A stretch of DNA of 64,000 nucleotides from Agrypnia vestita (GCA_016648135.1 JADDOH010000295.1:124001-188000); one strand, 5' to 3'. Numbered from the stretch's first letter, positions 11,010 through 22,518 are shown. Program-made: numbers and translations. Notes: generated by a model from the sequence alone, not told the origin.

Positions 11010-11763
11010 CGCCGGCCGCATACTGGATGCGTCTTCGTACGAAATTGAGTAGTACGTATACGTACGAATACGCAAGTACGTTCCTGACCTTCGAAGTAGT
11101 ATTGAACATCGCACACTGCACACGATTTAGTATGCACGTATAGATGCGACGTCCGACACGATCCGGATTTGTTCGGAAATTTTTGCGATTTCGTACGATG
11201 GATATTGAAAAATTTGTCAATTTGATACATGACCACAAATAATGTTTGTGGGACCAATGTTTGCGTGACCATCAGCGCAGATCATGGCGGAGAATCTCTA
11301 AAGAACTAAAAATACCTGTAAGTTAAATAATTTGGTTTAATGAAGGTGAGGTATAATTATGTACTTCGAACAAAAAAACTTTTAAATATTTCTCCGATGT
11401 TATGAGCTGTCGTTGCACTTCGATTCTCCTCTGCATTTACGACTCCATTTGATAGTAATGAAATTTGTTATTATTTAAGTCTGCCATAATATGATTCAAT
11501 TCACCAAATTCATCCCTTCTAGTATATTATATTTCGTTCACCTATTTGGTTCTACGATGCCGACGACGCCGTAGCAGCCTACGAGTAAGAAGAGAGTTTT
11601 CCAGAAGGCACAGATTATTCATTTGTCACAAACATTATTGGAGAAATGCGAAAAGTAACTGATCGTGACCAACGCAAGACGCTATCAATGTGCGCGCTCA
11701 ATACGTACGAAAATAATCGTACGAATACGTACGCAATAATTCGTATCCAAAGTGCGACTGGCC
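11010..11763 (+). mobile_element. PIF/Harbinger-like element, family 1, copy A
   Basis: A 754-bp element with termini CGCCGGCCGCATACTGGATG and the complement of GGCCAGTCGCACTTTGGATA, flanked by TAA on both sides (11007-11009, 11764-11766). Subterminal regions are rich in CGTACG-type words. It carries a MADF-domain first exon with a splice donor. The right third reads, on the minus strand, an arginine-rich block (RRLLRRRRHRRTK) like a Harbinger transposase N-terminus. An inverted sister copy lies at 16794-17467. Confidence 0.82.
11198..11317 (+). pseudogene. MADF-domain first-exon relic in the family 1 element
   Basis: The frame MDIEKFVNLIHDHK, stop, CLWDQCLRDHQRRSWRRISKE, LKIP has the Leu/Trp and W..I spacing of a MADF DNA-binding domain. 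It ends exactly at an excellent 5' splice site (CCT|GTAAGT, donor at 11318). One in-frame stop replaces the residue before CLWD. In PIF/Harbinger elements this accessory protein recruits the transposase to the element ends. The donor shows the gene was spliced, but the downstream exon has been deleted. The sister copy at 16.8 kb has lost both the ATG and the donor. The transposon-borne origin is supported by the inverted ends and TAA duplication around it. Confidence 0.72.
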
Positions 11764-12042
11764 TAACGTGTTAATAATATATCAAAACTAGTTGATCAGT
11801 TCGTGCCTGTACGGTTTCAGAGCTTACACATTTTATTTAATTCTTAATTTGTCATTAAACTCATCTATTAACCTACTTAGGTACCTATTTATCCACGCCT
11901 AAAGTTTCCATAAGACATATATGTCAAAAGTCGATATTTCTCTCATTATAGAGGAAATATTAACATTCATTTAATAAGACGAAGAAATAAATGTGTATGA
12001 AACAAACAGATTTCTACAAACTTTCAAATAACATCAATTCAC

Positions 12043-12582
12043 ATGTTGAAGGTGGTATACTTTGCGTTTGTTCAGTCCATTTTACAGTATGGTATAGTTG
12101 GCTGGGGTGGGACCTTTAAGTCTAATATACTTACTACCAGTGGAAATAGTTCAGAGAGTAATTATCAAAGTGATTTTGAGTAAACCTTCAATATTCCCAA
12201 CGAGGGAACTTTACAAAATTTTTAACGTTCTAAATATAAATCAAATTTATCACTAATATGCGATACTTCAAATTCACAAAATGTACTTCAATAATGATAC
12301 ATTTGGATGTTTTAGTAATAGACCGAGATCAGCTGAAAATATTTTGTTACCTAAATGTAATACTAGTACAGCCCAACATCATTTCATCCATCAAAAATTA
12401 TCATTTTTAATGCTCTTCCCAATAAAATGAAGAAAGAAAAAAATATAGAAATTTCAAAACTGAATTGAAAAATCTACTACAAAATCAATCACAACAACTA
12501 TGAAAAAAATCTTTTCAAAAACAATCAGTATATACTATTAAATGTTATTACAAACCTTTTTAATTTTAATAACTTAATCTAA
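12043..12582 (+). pseudogene. Non-LTR retrotransposon reverse transcriptase C-terminal relic
   Basis: The start MLKVVYFAFVQSILQYGIVG, followed by WGG, is the conserved post-thumb segment of non-LTR retrotransposon RTs (VY.A..QS.LQYGI..WGG). Stops and frameshifts follow, but fragments in shifting frames remain protein-like: KPSIFPTRELYK, MYFNNDTFGCFSNRPRSAE, TAQHHFIHQKLSFLMLFPNK. No polymerase catalytic motif survives. A 3' non-coding tail runs to about 12780. Clade is uncertain; CR1/jockey-like by appearance. Decayed and inactive. Confidence 0.7.
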
Positions 12583-12699
12583 TGTTTCTAGATACATTCT
12601 GTTTGCCTTACATTATAAAATAAGGCTACTAATAATAACATTAACAATATATATGAAAATGCCCCCCAATTTTAAACACAAGAATTAAATTCTCGAGTA

Positions 12700-14177
12700 A
12701 GCTTCAATATTCTCATTCTGTTATTCAAATATATGATATAATTAAACTGTAATGTACAATTTAATTAAATAAAAAAACTTCATCACGTTAAAATTGACGA
12801 AGCGTGTGTCGTTATATAATAGCGGTCAAGCCGTGATTGTTGGCAAACTAATGGGAAAACCCAACAAGCACTTGAATCAAGAAAAGCATTCTACAAAAAA
12901 TGAGAAATTACAGGAAAAGGTTATATTGTGTCACTGTTAGTTAGAGAGCATCAAAGAAAAACGTGTTTATTTTCGAAGGTGTATTATAAAAAAATGGTTT
13001 CTAGACAAAATTTCGTTTTTAAGTTCTAAACTGACTTAAGGCAGGATTGTACTTTGGGCGCTCGAAAAAATGCTATTTTTATCAATTTTTTATGAAGTTG
13101 TGAATAAAGATATTGTTATAAAGTTTGTTAGGCTTAATAAATACACTCTTGAAATATATTTTAAAAATTTAAGTTATATATTTTATGCACTTCTAATTTT
13201 AATTAATTAAAAAAAACACCATTTGAATACAACGCCTCGATTAGTAGGTGAGTCTGCGCTGGTGTTTAAATTTTAAAAATGGGCCATCTAAAACAGAAAA
13301 ATTTGGAATTTTTATGCTCAATATATCACAGCAACTGACTGAAGTAGAATTTTTAATGTAAATGCAATAATAACAAAATGGCAATGGAAAAAAATAAAAA
13401 AAAGTTTCAGTTTTTTTCACTGCTTTTTGCAAAAAAAAAATTATATAATGTTTAGGAATTATCGTAAAAAAATTTTTTTTCGTAAAAATAATAATTCTCT
13501 ATTCTCCAACGTTTTACAGAAAAGAAAAAGAAATGCAAACTTTGATGTCGCTTATCTTCTTAACTGTTGATCCACCCTTCACCCCACCTTTGACCCAAAG
13601 TGTAAATAAAGAATATTTTCTATTCAAAATTGAATAAAGAAATTGCGCCACTGGCACTGACTCAATGTATTCCATTCCGTGTTCTATTCGATTAAATCAG
13701 TCAAGTATAAAACTCAACACATCTAAGGTAAAAAAAATATGTAGGTATTATTGGTATTTTAAATTAGAAGTATGTCTTGGAATGCGGTGTTATGTCAGCT
13801 ATACGTTTCAGAGTTTCAAAAAACTCTACAAGGAACATCCGGTCCCGTCACGATACAAAAATCTGATAAAGCTAATAAATTTGCCAGGCCGACAACAGAT
13901 TATCGAAATCACCATGGAGCCAAGGTCGAGTAATAATATAGGGTGGGCCGCAGTTTTTTGCACTTTTTAAATCGCTTTTGTGCGGGCGAAAACGTGCACG
14001 AGTTTGGCCCTTGGAAATTTAGTCGCAATGGATCGCTTCACGGGGGAACAACGAACAACAAGATTTTCCACGCAAGCGCCTTAGTGACCGCATAAAAAAA
14101 TCGATAAAAAAGATTTTAATATTTAATAATATTCTGTTAGATAAATATTTAGTTTTTTTTTCAAATATATATTTACA
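12700..14177. other. Gene-free stretch with one GC-richer block
   Basis: Mostly AT-rich with long A or T runs. A more complex block at about 13830-14090 holds GCCGGACCGG-like and GGGTGGGCCGCAG words. I see no valid ORF or repeat partner, and cannot assign function. Confidence 0.4.
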
Positions 14178-14715
14178 TTATAAGATTTTTGTCTTGTCAA
14201 ATCTGATGAAGTGGCAGAGATTCCCTTTGGATGCATGTTCGCAGATTGCCGATATATTGGAGTTGTTGTTTTTAATCGCTCCAATATGTTCCTTCAATCG
14301 TGTAGCGATATTGCGTTTGGTTTGTCCTATGCAGAACACTCGCATGGCACTCTGTATACACCTGGAGACTCGAACGGTGTGTTATCTTTCACACTACCTA
14401 ACATACGTGAGATCGAACTATGGGGGCTGAAAACTGTAGTTATATATAATTTCAACAATACCGGGCTGATTTTGTCAGTAAGACCTTTGATGTAAGGTAA
14501 GTATGCTTTATTTCTTGGGACATCGCATATGCTAGATCGTTTTCTTGATGTCCGTAAGTTCGGAGAGTATCCATTAGCTATGAGCGCATCCTGCGCAGTT
14601 TTTCTTTCCGAGGCAATGTTTTCTCTGTCGCAAATTCTGTCAGCCCGTGTTATTAATGCTGTGGGGACCGACCTCAGTTGCGGTGGATGGTGATGCGAGG
14701 TTTTGTGTAGGTACC
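14178..14715 (-). pseudogene. Penelope-like retroelement relic: RT C-terminus plus GIY-YIG endonuclease
   Basis: Minus-strand frames read YLHKTSHHHPPQLRSVPTAL, TRADRICDRENIASERKTAQ, IANGYSPN, LPYIKGLTDKI and then SPGVYRVPCEC. After a frame shift near 14329 they continue CIGQTKRNIATRLKEHIGAI, ICEHASKGNLCHF and end at TAA (14178). The HHHP..L.SVP/R..RI block, the YIKGL block and the GVY...CIGQT..N...RLKEH pair are signatures of Penelope-like elements, whose protein fuses an RT to a C-terminal GIY-YIG endonuclease that nicks the target DNA. Here GIY is GVY and YIG is CIG. The catalytic RT core is missing (5' truncation) and a frameshift separates the domains. Other Penelope tails lie at 37.0 and 57.7 kb. 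Confidence 0.85.
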
Positions 14716-15170
14716 AAAACAATGACAACCTTAACTCTTTAATTCCCAACTTTGCAGCCTTCATAATATCCAGGATGGCAGGAATGAGGGAAAGAATATA
14801 CAGCTCCGGAAATATCCTTATCCTGGAAGCCCGCCTTACTCCAGCATCCAGCATCGATGCACACTGGAGAAAGATACTGGCCCCGCATAATTAACTTGCC
14901 ATCGTTCGCTAAAGCCGCTAATATACGATATATTTCTATGACTTTTCTTCATGTTAATACTAATACTATACTTGTTTTCTTGTTGTTTTTTCTTCTCTTT
15001 TAATACTAATACTTGTTTTCTCCTCTATTTTATATGATTTTTTTATTTCCCTTTTATTTTATATATAATATTTTAATGTGTGTACCTACTTTTATATGGA
15101 ATGTGTGGGATTGCACGAACCTCCCCACACTCTGGATTAAAGTTATATTTATTTATTTATTTAATCGTTA
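14716..15170 (+). mobile_element. 3' end of a non-LTR retrotransposon
   Basis: Sequence next to the Penelope relic ends in CCCCACACTCTGGATTAAAG followed by TTATATTTATTTATTTATTT, the (TTTA)n tail common to insect LINEs. A 63-codon open frame at 14703-14894 does not match a domain I know. Family unknown. Confidence 0.45.
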
Positions 15171-15239
15171 AGATATTTTTTCCCAATTGTGTTTTTGAGT
15201 GAACTAAATAATCATGATTAATTGAATTTTCAAAAGTGC

Positions 15240-15540
15240 AAAAGCTTACAGCGCAACCTGTATGATCTGGTGGGCTGTCCGGCCTGATGATGGCTCCGGC
15301 ACCAGCTGAGGAGGAGCCTCGGAGGAGGGGGACGATTAATCAAGACTGGTTTGACGGAGAAGCGCCCGATGTTTGAGCAACCGATTTAATAATTGCCCAC
15401 AATTATTAGGACGGCCAGGAGAGCGGATTGAGATAAATAATTCATAAAAACTTAATTGATGGGAGGAACTCGCGAGGGACGCTGAAGGTGGAGGCGCTCC
15501 ATCCGGTCAGCTGGCGGCCGGACCCTGGGATAATGATTAC
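15240..15540. other. GC-rich non-coding block
   Basis: About 55% GC against an AT-rich background, with several CpGs and words such as CGCTCCATCCGGTCAGCTGG. No ORF with convincing composition and no repeat partner in the window. A candidate conserved regulatory block in the presumed intron. Confidence 0.3.
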
Positions 15541-15871
15541 AATCCTGTCGCTCTCCAAAAGAAGAAAGAATCCTAAGTGAAATATACTGAAACAACGAAT
15601 GACCGTCACTAAAGTTGGCACCATCGCACGCCAGATGGCAGGGATGTTCCTCAAAAACGTGTCAACTGAATCGCTAAAATATATTTTTTAACTGCTCTAG
15701 TACCTCGCCAGCAAATATACAGTGGTCTCAAATATTCGGATGTATTCTCATTGGTTTTCGTTATCATAACTCTCATGCCTTGATCGCTATTATATATGTA
15801 GATATAACATTGTAGACTTGAATGATGAATATTATACAAATTAGGTATTTTATATTAACAAGTGTGTTATA

Positions 15872-16392
15872 CAGGGTGTACCAGAGCTAGCAGCAGAAAC
15901 TTGGCCGGGAGATTCCTGATTATGTTGTGAGTCTAAAATGTTCAAGCAACCATGACCTAATATCAATAGTTATGGAGATATGCAATATCAAAGTTGGCAT
16001 TTTTTTCAATATTTCTGACTTTTTTTTTTAAGTTGAACTATCATAACAGTAACTTATATTCATTATGAAAAATTCATTTGCTTCAATACAACTTAAATAA
16101 AATGATAAAAACTTTGTAAAAAATAACTTTTTTCAATTTTGCAAGGTTTTTATAATTTTATTTGACTTGTATTAAAGCGAATGAATTTTTCATAATCGAT
16201 ATAAGTTACTGTAATGATAGCTCAAGTTTTTGCAAAAAATAAGTAAAAATATCGAGAAAAAAAATGCAAACTATGATACTGCATATCTCCATAACTATTG
16301 ATATTAGGCCATGGTTGCTTGAACATTTTAGGCTCATAATATAGGCAGGAATCTACCGGCAAAGCTTCTGCTGCTATCTCTGGTACACACTG
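15872..16392. mobile_element. Foldback MITE, CAGGG-type family, copy 3 (most complete)
   Basis: A 521-bp element between TA dinucleotides, with both ends (CAGGGTGTACCAGAG and the complement of CAGTGTGTACCAGAG). Inside, paired inverted blocks ATTAAAGCGAATGAATTTTT and TATGGAGATATGCA give extended hairpin potential. No protein-coding content. Confidence 0.85.
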
Positions 16393-16394
16393 TA

Positions 16395-16520
16395 CATTAA
16401 CAAATATGGAAATCGTTCAAAGTTTGTAAAGTTCAAAATAATCACTAACGCCCTTTTGGCTTTCTACCCTCGATATATACTGTAAAAGCCCACTAGGGCG
16501 TTGATAAATAAATAAATAAA
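16395..16520 (+). mobile_element. LINE 3' tail
   Basis: CACTAACGCCCTTTTGGCTT through CTAGGGCGTTGATAAATAAA and an (AAAT)n tail look like the last ~120 bases of a non-LTR retrotransposon. It directly abuts the MITE, and nothing coding remains. Confidence 0.45.
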
Positions 16521-16793
16521 ATGCAAATATAATATTTTATCAAACTCATCGTGAACACTGCGTTCATACACTACAGAGGAAGCAATAGTGGGCCACGTGC
16601 AAATGTGGGTTGATTGACCCTTGCACGTCCCCAATTAATCACTTAAATGAACAACACGCTAAATCTAGATTCGTTGAGTTCTACGTCTTCTTCTTGTCTT
16701 ATTTTTGGTAGCGCACAGCCGACATGGGTCCAAAACGTCGGAGCAAAGAAGCGGAAGACTCCACACAAAGCCTACAATGCTTGAATTGATTTA

Positions 16794-17467
16794 GGCTGGC
16801 CGCACTTTGGATACGAATTATTACGTACGTATTCGTACGATTATTTTCGTAGATACGTCTTGAGAGTGCACATTGATTGCGTCTTGCGTTGGTCACGATC
16901 AGTTACTTTGCTCATTTCTCCAATAACGTTTGTGCCAAATGAATAATCTGTATATTCGGGAAAACTCTATTATGGCAGACTTAAATAATGACAAAATTTC
17001 ATGACTATCTATCTAATAGATTCACAAATACTGGGGAGAATCGAAGTGCAACGAGAGCTCATAACATCGGAGAAATATTTAAAAGTTTTTTTGTTCGAAG
17101 TATATAATTACACCTCACCATCATTAAACCAAAATATTTAACTTAGGGGTATTTTCAGTTCTTTAGAGATTCTCCGCCATGATCTGCGCTGATGGTCACG
17201 CAGTTGAAACACTTTGGTCCCACAAACATTTGTGGTCATGTATCAAATTGACAAATTTTTCAATATCCGTCGTACGACATCGCAAAAATTTCCGAACAAA
17301 TCCGTATAGTGTCGAACGTCGCATTTATACGTGCGTACACGCACTACTAAATCGTGTACAGTGTGCGATGCTCAATACTACTTCGAAGGTCAGGAATGTA
17401 CTTGCGTATTCGTACGTATACTTACTACTCAATTTCGTACGAAAACGCATCCAGTGTGCGGCCGGCG
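16794..17467 (-). mobile_element. PIF/Harbinger-like element, family 1, copy B (inverted)
   Basis: A 674-bp sister of the element at 11010-11763 in opposite orientation. TTA flanks both sides (16791-16793, 17468-17470), and termini are GGCTGGCCGCACTTTGGATA and the complement of CGCCGGCCGCACACTGGATG. Its minus strand carries the same MADF segment (DIEKFVNLIHDHK-CLWDQ), here with the ATG mutated to ACG, a frame break after CLWDQ, and a destroyed splice donor (CCCTAAGT). Confidence 0.82.
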
Positions 17468-17740
17468 TTATCGCATATTACCTTTCCAAGACTGAAATGC
17501 ACGCAAATCAGAGATACGCTGTCGCACCAATGTCTCGTTGAGTGTTGTTCTAACGGAGTCGGTGTCAAATGTCTAACCGCACGAGGCTCGGTATCAGCAA
17601 TACGAGATTTGATTTCAAGCAAAACTACACGCGGTTCCGGAAAGCTATCCGATTTCGACGGAGTACGTTCGAGCGTGCAGTCCCGTTCGACTTCCATTGA
17701 AAGTGGTTTCTGCAATTACATCTAAAGTGACGACATTCTC
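17468..17740. other. Unique GC-richer segment with overlapping ORFs
   Basis: Both strands are open for about 90 codons (minus frame MEVERDCTLERTPSKSDSFP; plus frame through SAIRDLISSKTTRGSGK). I recognise neither protein. It could be a fragment of a retroelement gag or of a host gene. Confidence 0.2.
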
Positions 17741-17984
17741 GATTTTGTCCAGGACACTTTTGTTCACGCAGACATTCTAATTCATTTGGTAGGAATTTTA
17801 TTCAGATTCTTGCTCCACATAATTCAAGCCAAAACAAAAATATGACAATCACGACTAATAATTTGTAACGGATTAAAATTGTACAACGACCGACCAAATA
17901 ACTGACTACTAACAATTTCAAAATAGAAGTGACAAAAATCCTAAAACTCGTCCAAATAAAACAAATGACCCTGTGTCCTTATTA

Positions 17985-18470
17985 TCATCTTCATCATTTT
18001 CTCCCCTTTTTCTAGTAAGGGTCGGGGGCCCAAAGACTCGACAAGGTGTTTCCATATTCCCCTGTTTTGCGCTGCTTCTGCATGAGCCAATCGTCCAGAC
18101 CCATTCTATTTTAATACACATTTTTCTTTTGCTTCTCCCAGCTTATTCTCGGTATTCGTTCCTCTGCCATTCTTAGCGCATGACCAATACACCTCATTTG
18201 TGATTTTTGTATGTGTAGGAGTAGGAGATCCATGCCGAGTGTGTGCCTTATGTCAGCACCTCTGACTCTGTCCATCAGTGTGACTCCCGCAATCCTCTTT
18301 AGAAAACCCGTCTCGGCAGCCTGGATCCTTGCTCTTACTCTCTCCGTCAGGATCCAAAGTTGATGGCCATATATTAGGGTGGGCCTGTACACAGATTTGA
18401 AAACAGTCAGTTTTGTCTTGTCAGCTCGGATTTTCTTATCATCGCACTATATAGAGAGTGTAGAACGCCG
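17985..18470 (-). pseudogene. Non-LTR retrotransposon RT C-terminal relic
   Basis: The minus strand reads DKTKLTVFKSVYRPTLIYGH, QLWILTERVRARIQAAETG, FLKRIAGVTLMDRVRGADIR and MRCIGHALRM. This is the classic tail of endonuclease-RT proteins of non-LTR elements (VYRPTLIYGHE.W..T...R...QAAE..FLRR..G....DR.R..DIR...G...L...I..SQ.RW.GH..RM). The open frame spans 18111-18392; decayed extensions lie on both sides. Tryptophan of the usual RWFGH is Cys here. The catalytic YADD is upstream and lost. Inactive fragment. Confidence 0.85.
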
Positions 18471-18479
18471 GCTGCAGCT

Positions 18480-19620
18480 CCGATTCTTCTATCTATTTCA
18501 CTTTCCTGCCTTATCCTTATTATATCGAACTATTGCGTAAAATGTTATCCATAGGGCTTATAGATCTCTAACATATTTTAAATAAAATAAAAAGTGTCTG
18601 GGCCACTTCCGTACACGCAGACATTCTATTTATTTTGGTAGACATGTATTCAGACTAACTTATGATAATCATGAATCCCAATTACTGTAGCGAAATACAT
18701 GACAAAAAGACCCAGGCCCCAAACGGGGCCCTCGGTGTAAAAAAGCAGTGTCCTTTAACTAGACAACGAGAGCCGAACATACATAATTATAAGTATATCA
18801 AATTCTCGATAAACTACACATCGATCAAAAATTTATTAAAATGGCAAAAAACATAAATTGGCTAGATAGCATCGACCGCCAAAATAATTAAAATATGTTT
18901 CGTAATAATAAAAATATACATTTTTATAATACCACCGTTGCATCATGCGCATTGGCGTGGCGAAACTCCATTTCATTAACTGAGAAACTAATTGGCAGTA
19001 AAAAAAAAACTAAGTGAGGCTCCTGCATAATCGCTGTATTAACTGCGCCAGTTGGCTCCACTATTCGCCATAGTGGTTCAAGCAGCCTAACTTATTCGTT
19101 TTGGTCCATTTTCACTACAATACCAACTCATTTTTAATTTGTGTTATTTGAAATTGTAGTTTCTAACGCTTTGTTCAAATTTAAAAGGAAACTGATACAA
19201 ATTAGGTGGATGTGTGATTTTTTCATTGAGAAGGGTACCTATGTACATTGATTTAAAAACGAACGACTTTATTTCAACTGACAGGTATTTCAAAATTCGA
19301 TTCAGGATATTAAAACTTTATATTATTACACCTTTGTGCGAGTAGGTAAGTACTGTGAATTGAATTTGTTACTGGAATGAATTTTTGATACTGTACCGAA
19401 AACCTTAATAAAATACATATGTATCTATATAATACATTGCAAACAATCATTAATGTCTGACTGTTTATATATAAGTGATAGATTTTTTACTTAATTTACA
19501 GCTTTATGAAAATGTGAAGGCTCAAGTTGTAGCTTTTTACCCACCTTAAGATGGGTGTGCGGCGTAAATTCTGATTTTTAAGTTTAAAATATTATATATA
19601 TTTTTTTAAATGTATCTTTG
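18480..19620. other. Gene-free stretch
   Basis: AT-rich, with a small hairpin near 19050-19075 (CCACTAT...ATAGTGG) and no protein-like frame. Nothing else recognised. Confidence 0.4.
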
Positions 19621-19624
19621 TACT

Positions 19625-19733
19625 AAACACACAATATTTGAACAAATTTTTATTAATCAATTGGAAAAGTCATACAGAAAAATCAATTTCTATCCGGGGA
19701 TGGCGCGTTATCCAATTTTGCGTTATTAAATTT
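19625..19733 (-). mobile_element. tRNA-Arg-like SINE (family B) fragment
   Basis: The minus strand reads AATTGGATAACGCGCC and CCCCGGATAG, matching the tRNA-like heads at 24185 and 35700. The B-box part is deleted. The family tail (GATTTTTCTGTATGACTTTT and an ATTGATTAATAAAAATTTGT core) follows. Confidence 0.65.
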
Positions 19734-19799
19734 TCGACCTTATAATATGTATCCTCTTTTTAATTGATTAACGATTTTATTCCATTTTTAAAGCAATCC

Positions 19800-19965
19800 G
19801 CTTTTTATAGTAGCTCGGTAGCAGTTAAAATATTTTTTCGTTAATTTGATTTATCTGTGTGTCTCATCTAATTGATTAATAAAAATTTGTTTATAAATTC
19901 ACAGAACTTCGTTCTGAAATTGCAACTTCACAATGTTAATGTGTTTTCTTTAATACACAATATTT
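19800..19965 (+). mobile_element. tRNA-Arg-like SINE (family B) 3' part
   Basis: The end of the tRNA-like head (CGGTAGCAGTTAAAATATTT) is followed by the family tail CTGTGTGTCTCATCTAATTG and a TCACAGAACTTCGTTCTGAA block. It forms an inverted pair with the fragment at 19625-19733. Confidence 0.65.
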
Positions 19966-20269
19966 GAGTTATTTATTACTACTATTGTTTCAAGAGGAGC
20001 AATCCATCTAGAAACTTTAGAAGTAAATAAATACTCAAATATCATCTGTGTAGTACGAAGTTGGAGGCGAGGACTGATGGAGACCAAGGCTCGATATGAG
20101 CTGTATTGTCATTGAAGAAGAAAAATAAAAAGTATAAAGTTTAAATAAAAAAAGTATTTTAAATCAAAATGTCGAATCATGAAGCGAATGATTTAAATTC
20201 ACTGATTTAAAAGCTTGAAAAATTGTGTTATTGCGCATTTAAAATATTTCTAAATCATTTTTCAATCTT

Positions 20270-20640
20270 TTGCTGCCGGTCTGCGTCCAGTGTTGTGAAT
20301 AAAATGGAACATACAGCGTATGTACCAACATGAACATGTAATTTTGATCTTTGTCCATGTGGGTTTTGATTTCGTGACAAAGCAGACACGTACGCAATCA
20401 AACACGAAAAAATGGCTGGCCGACAGGTGGATCGCTGGCGGTTAAAAGTTTAAGTGAGCCACCATAGATTATGGCTGTTAGCCTAATGTGGTAGTACCTG
20501 CTCAGCTGTACAGCTGGGCCCTAATACCTTCAGTGTTAATTACGGCACGGAGCTGGGACCGCATTAAATAGATCATTAACAGCCGAATCAATTACGTTTT
20601 GGATTAAAAAACTGTTATCGACTTCCTTAGTACCCCCGCG
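20270..20640. other. GC-richer non-coding block
   Basis: A complex stretch with GGCTGGCCGACAGGTGGATC and CAGCTGTACAGCTGGGCCC (an E-box-rich palindrome). No ORF and no repeat partner seen. Candidate intronic regulatory DNA; inference only. Confidence 0.3.
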
Positions 20641-21089
20641 TGCACTAATATAGATATACAAAAAAGCCAACACAAAAAACACATGTTCAAATTAAGAGGA
20701 AATCATTTTGATGAGGCGGTCACTCTGACCACGGGAAACTGGGTGAATGGGAGATTAGTCAAGTTTAGGCAACTTCTTGTAGGCAGTTTAATGGTATTAT
20801 AAATACTCTTCTCTTTGGAGCGAATCTAATTATTTGATAGAAAACGATAAAAAAAGCCTGATTACACATCTCATGTTGCTACCACAGATGTTAATACACG
20901 TAATTATTTTCATCCGAAGACCTGACGTCGTTACAAACTTTTTTATTTATAAAAATAATCTAAAAATGTAGCGTTCTACAGGTCTGTAGCAGACTAATAT
21001 GTAGGTACTTATATTTTTTAACTAAAAATATTTTGAATGTGGTCTTCACCGAGCGTCATGTACGCATTTTGCGAAATTTATGTGCATCA

Positions 21090-21140
21090 CTAGCATCACC
21101 GTCAAAAATGACGGTACTTTTACATGTCGGTTCCTAAGGA
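21090..21140 (-). mobile_element. Helitron-like 3' terminus
   Basis: On the minus strand GGAACCGACATGTAAAAGTA leads into a perfect hairpin (ACCGTCA-TTTT-TGACGGT), GATG, then CTAG followed by T. A short hairpin a few bases upstream of CTRR with insertion before T is the Helitron 3' signature. The same GGAACCGACATG...GACGG...CTAG block recurs, more decayed, at 33.7, 42.66 and 48.77 kb. Confidence 0.7.
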
Positions 21141-21239
21141 ATAAGTATTTATTTATTTATATAAATATAAAAAAGAGATAAAAATGCTATAAAGAAGTTA
21201 CGGGGACATAGAGACATCTAATGTAGTGATGCAGTTAGT

Positions 21240-21436
21240 TTTTTTTTTTTTTTTTTTTAAATAGAGATGCGAGCACGGAACACATGTCACATCAATATTC
21301 TTACTATTTTCTAACTAAACTAAATGCTTGAGCTATGAGGATGAGCTAATAGGACTAACTTATTGGTCTGGAGTGAGGTTCGAATCCGCGACATTTGGAT
21401 CACGAGGCGAGAGTCCTAATCAGAAGACCAACAAGC
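21240..21436 (-). mobile_element. tRNA-derived SINE, family A
   Basis: On the minus strand: a tRNA-like head with B-box GGATTCGAACC, then CTCACTCCAGACCAATAAGT, a body ending CGTGCTCGCATCTCTATTTA, and an A tail (the T run at 21240-21258). Sister copies lie at 55.74 and 62.44 kb. Confidence 0.8.
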
Positions 21437-22014
21437 TATTTTTATGTAATAAAATTATTTATTTATTTTCTTTAATGAGCACAAAGTTTGAAAAAGATAC
21501 CGAATAATTTAATAATTCAAATGTTTATTCTCATCAACAGTAATGAGTTTAGCGGACATTTTTGGAAAAATGAACTCAAAAGGAGTGAATAAATAAATGA
21601 AAATGCTATTCATTCTCTATTGCTATTCATATTCTACCGAGATTTGATTAATTGTGTGATTTAAATCAATAACGAAGGTGTTTCAGAAAGCAAAATGTAT
21701 TTCAAAGCATAATATTTTCATACCCGAATTCTAAAAGTTATAAAAGAAATTAGGAAAACATTTTTGACCTGTATGCGTTTATGCAAATTTATATATATAT
21801 ATAGGATCAACAGTTCCATAAAAATACTGAACACCTGTAAATATGGTGAGGGAAGTAATAAATTCATTAACCATCGAAATAAATTATTATCATAAAAAAC
21901 AAATTAGTTTTTATCGACGCTTCATACTTTGTCGTGTCGATCATCAAAAGATGATTATGCAATTGTAAGACAAAGTATTATAGAGTAGTATAGAGTAGAC
22001 AAGTATTATAGAGT

Positions 22015-22518
22015 AGGAGCCAGCGGCCGCCGGACTTGCTGAAATATTTTCTGTAGACGTACACTTAAGTAGGTAAGAAGGTCTGGATATTATGACATTT
22101 GAGGTCGGGAGATTTTGGCAGATAACAGATAATACAGGTACAAAAAAATGTGTAAGTAAAACGTTAAAGTATAAGATCTCAGGTAATATCGTTAAACAGT
22201 GGCCCGATTAAAATACATAAAATTCAGATCTGTTACTATAACGTAAATGACATGATTATTTATAGAGCTTCAAATCGCTTGGCGGAAGAAATGACCCGCG
22301 GAAAGCGTCTGGCAATGATCAATATGAGTGTTGTATTTAAAAAATCAGGTTCATTATTTTACATTTAACTTACTCATTTTTTGTACCTGTATTAACTGTT
22401 ATCTATTAAAACCCTCCGTACTCGAATGTCATAATATCCAAACCTTCTTACCAACTGTAGTGTACAGAAAATATTTCAGGTTAGATACTATTACGTAAGT
22501 CTGGCGGTCGCTGGCTCT
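22015..22518. mobile_element. MITE with ~90-bp inverted ends
   Basis: Left GGAGCCAGCGGCCGCCGGAC and right (complement) AGAGCCAGCGACCGCCAGAC match. The similarity continues through GAAATATTTTCTGTA and GGTAAGAAGGTYTGGATATT. The left end lies in short ATTATAGAGTAG tandem repeats. The interior is non-coding. Superfamily not determined. Confidence 0.7.

Noticed and set aside
17425..17725. Overlapping ~95 and ~120-codon frames
   Set aside because: Part of each lies in the Harbinger-like element's end; neither protein is recognisable. Kept only as an unassigned segment.
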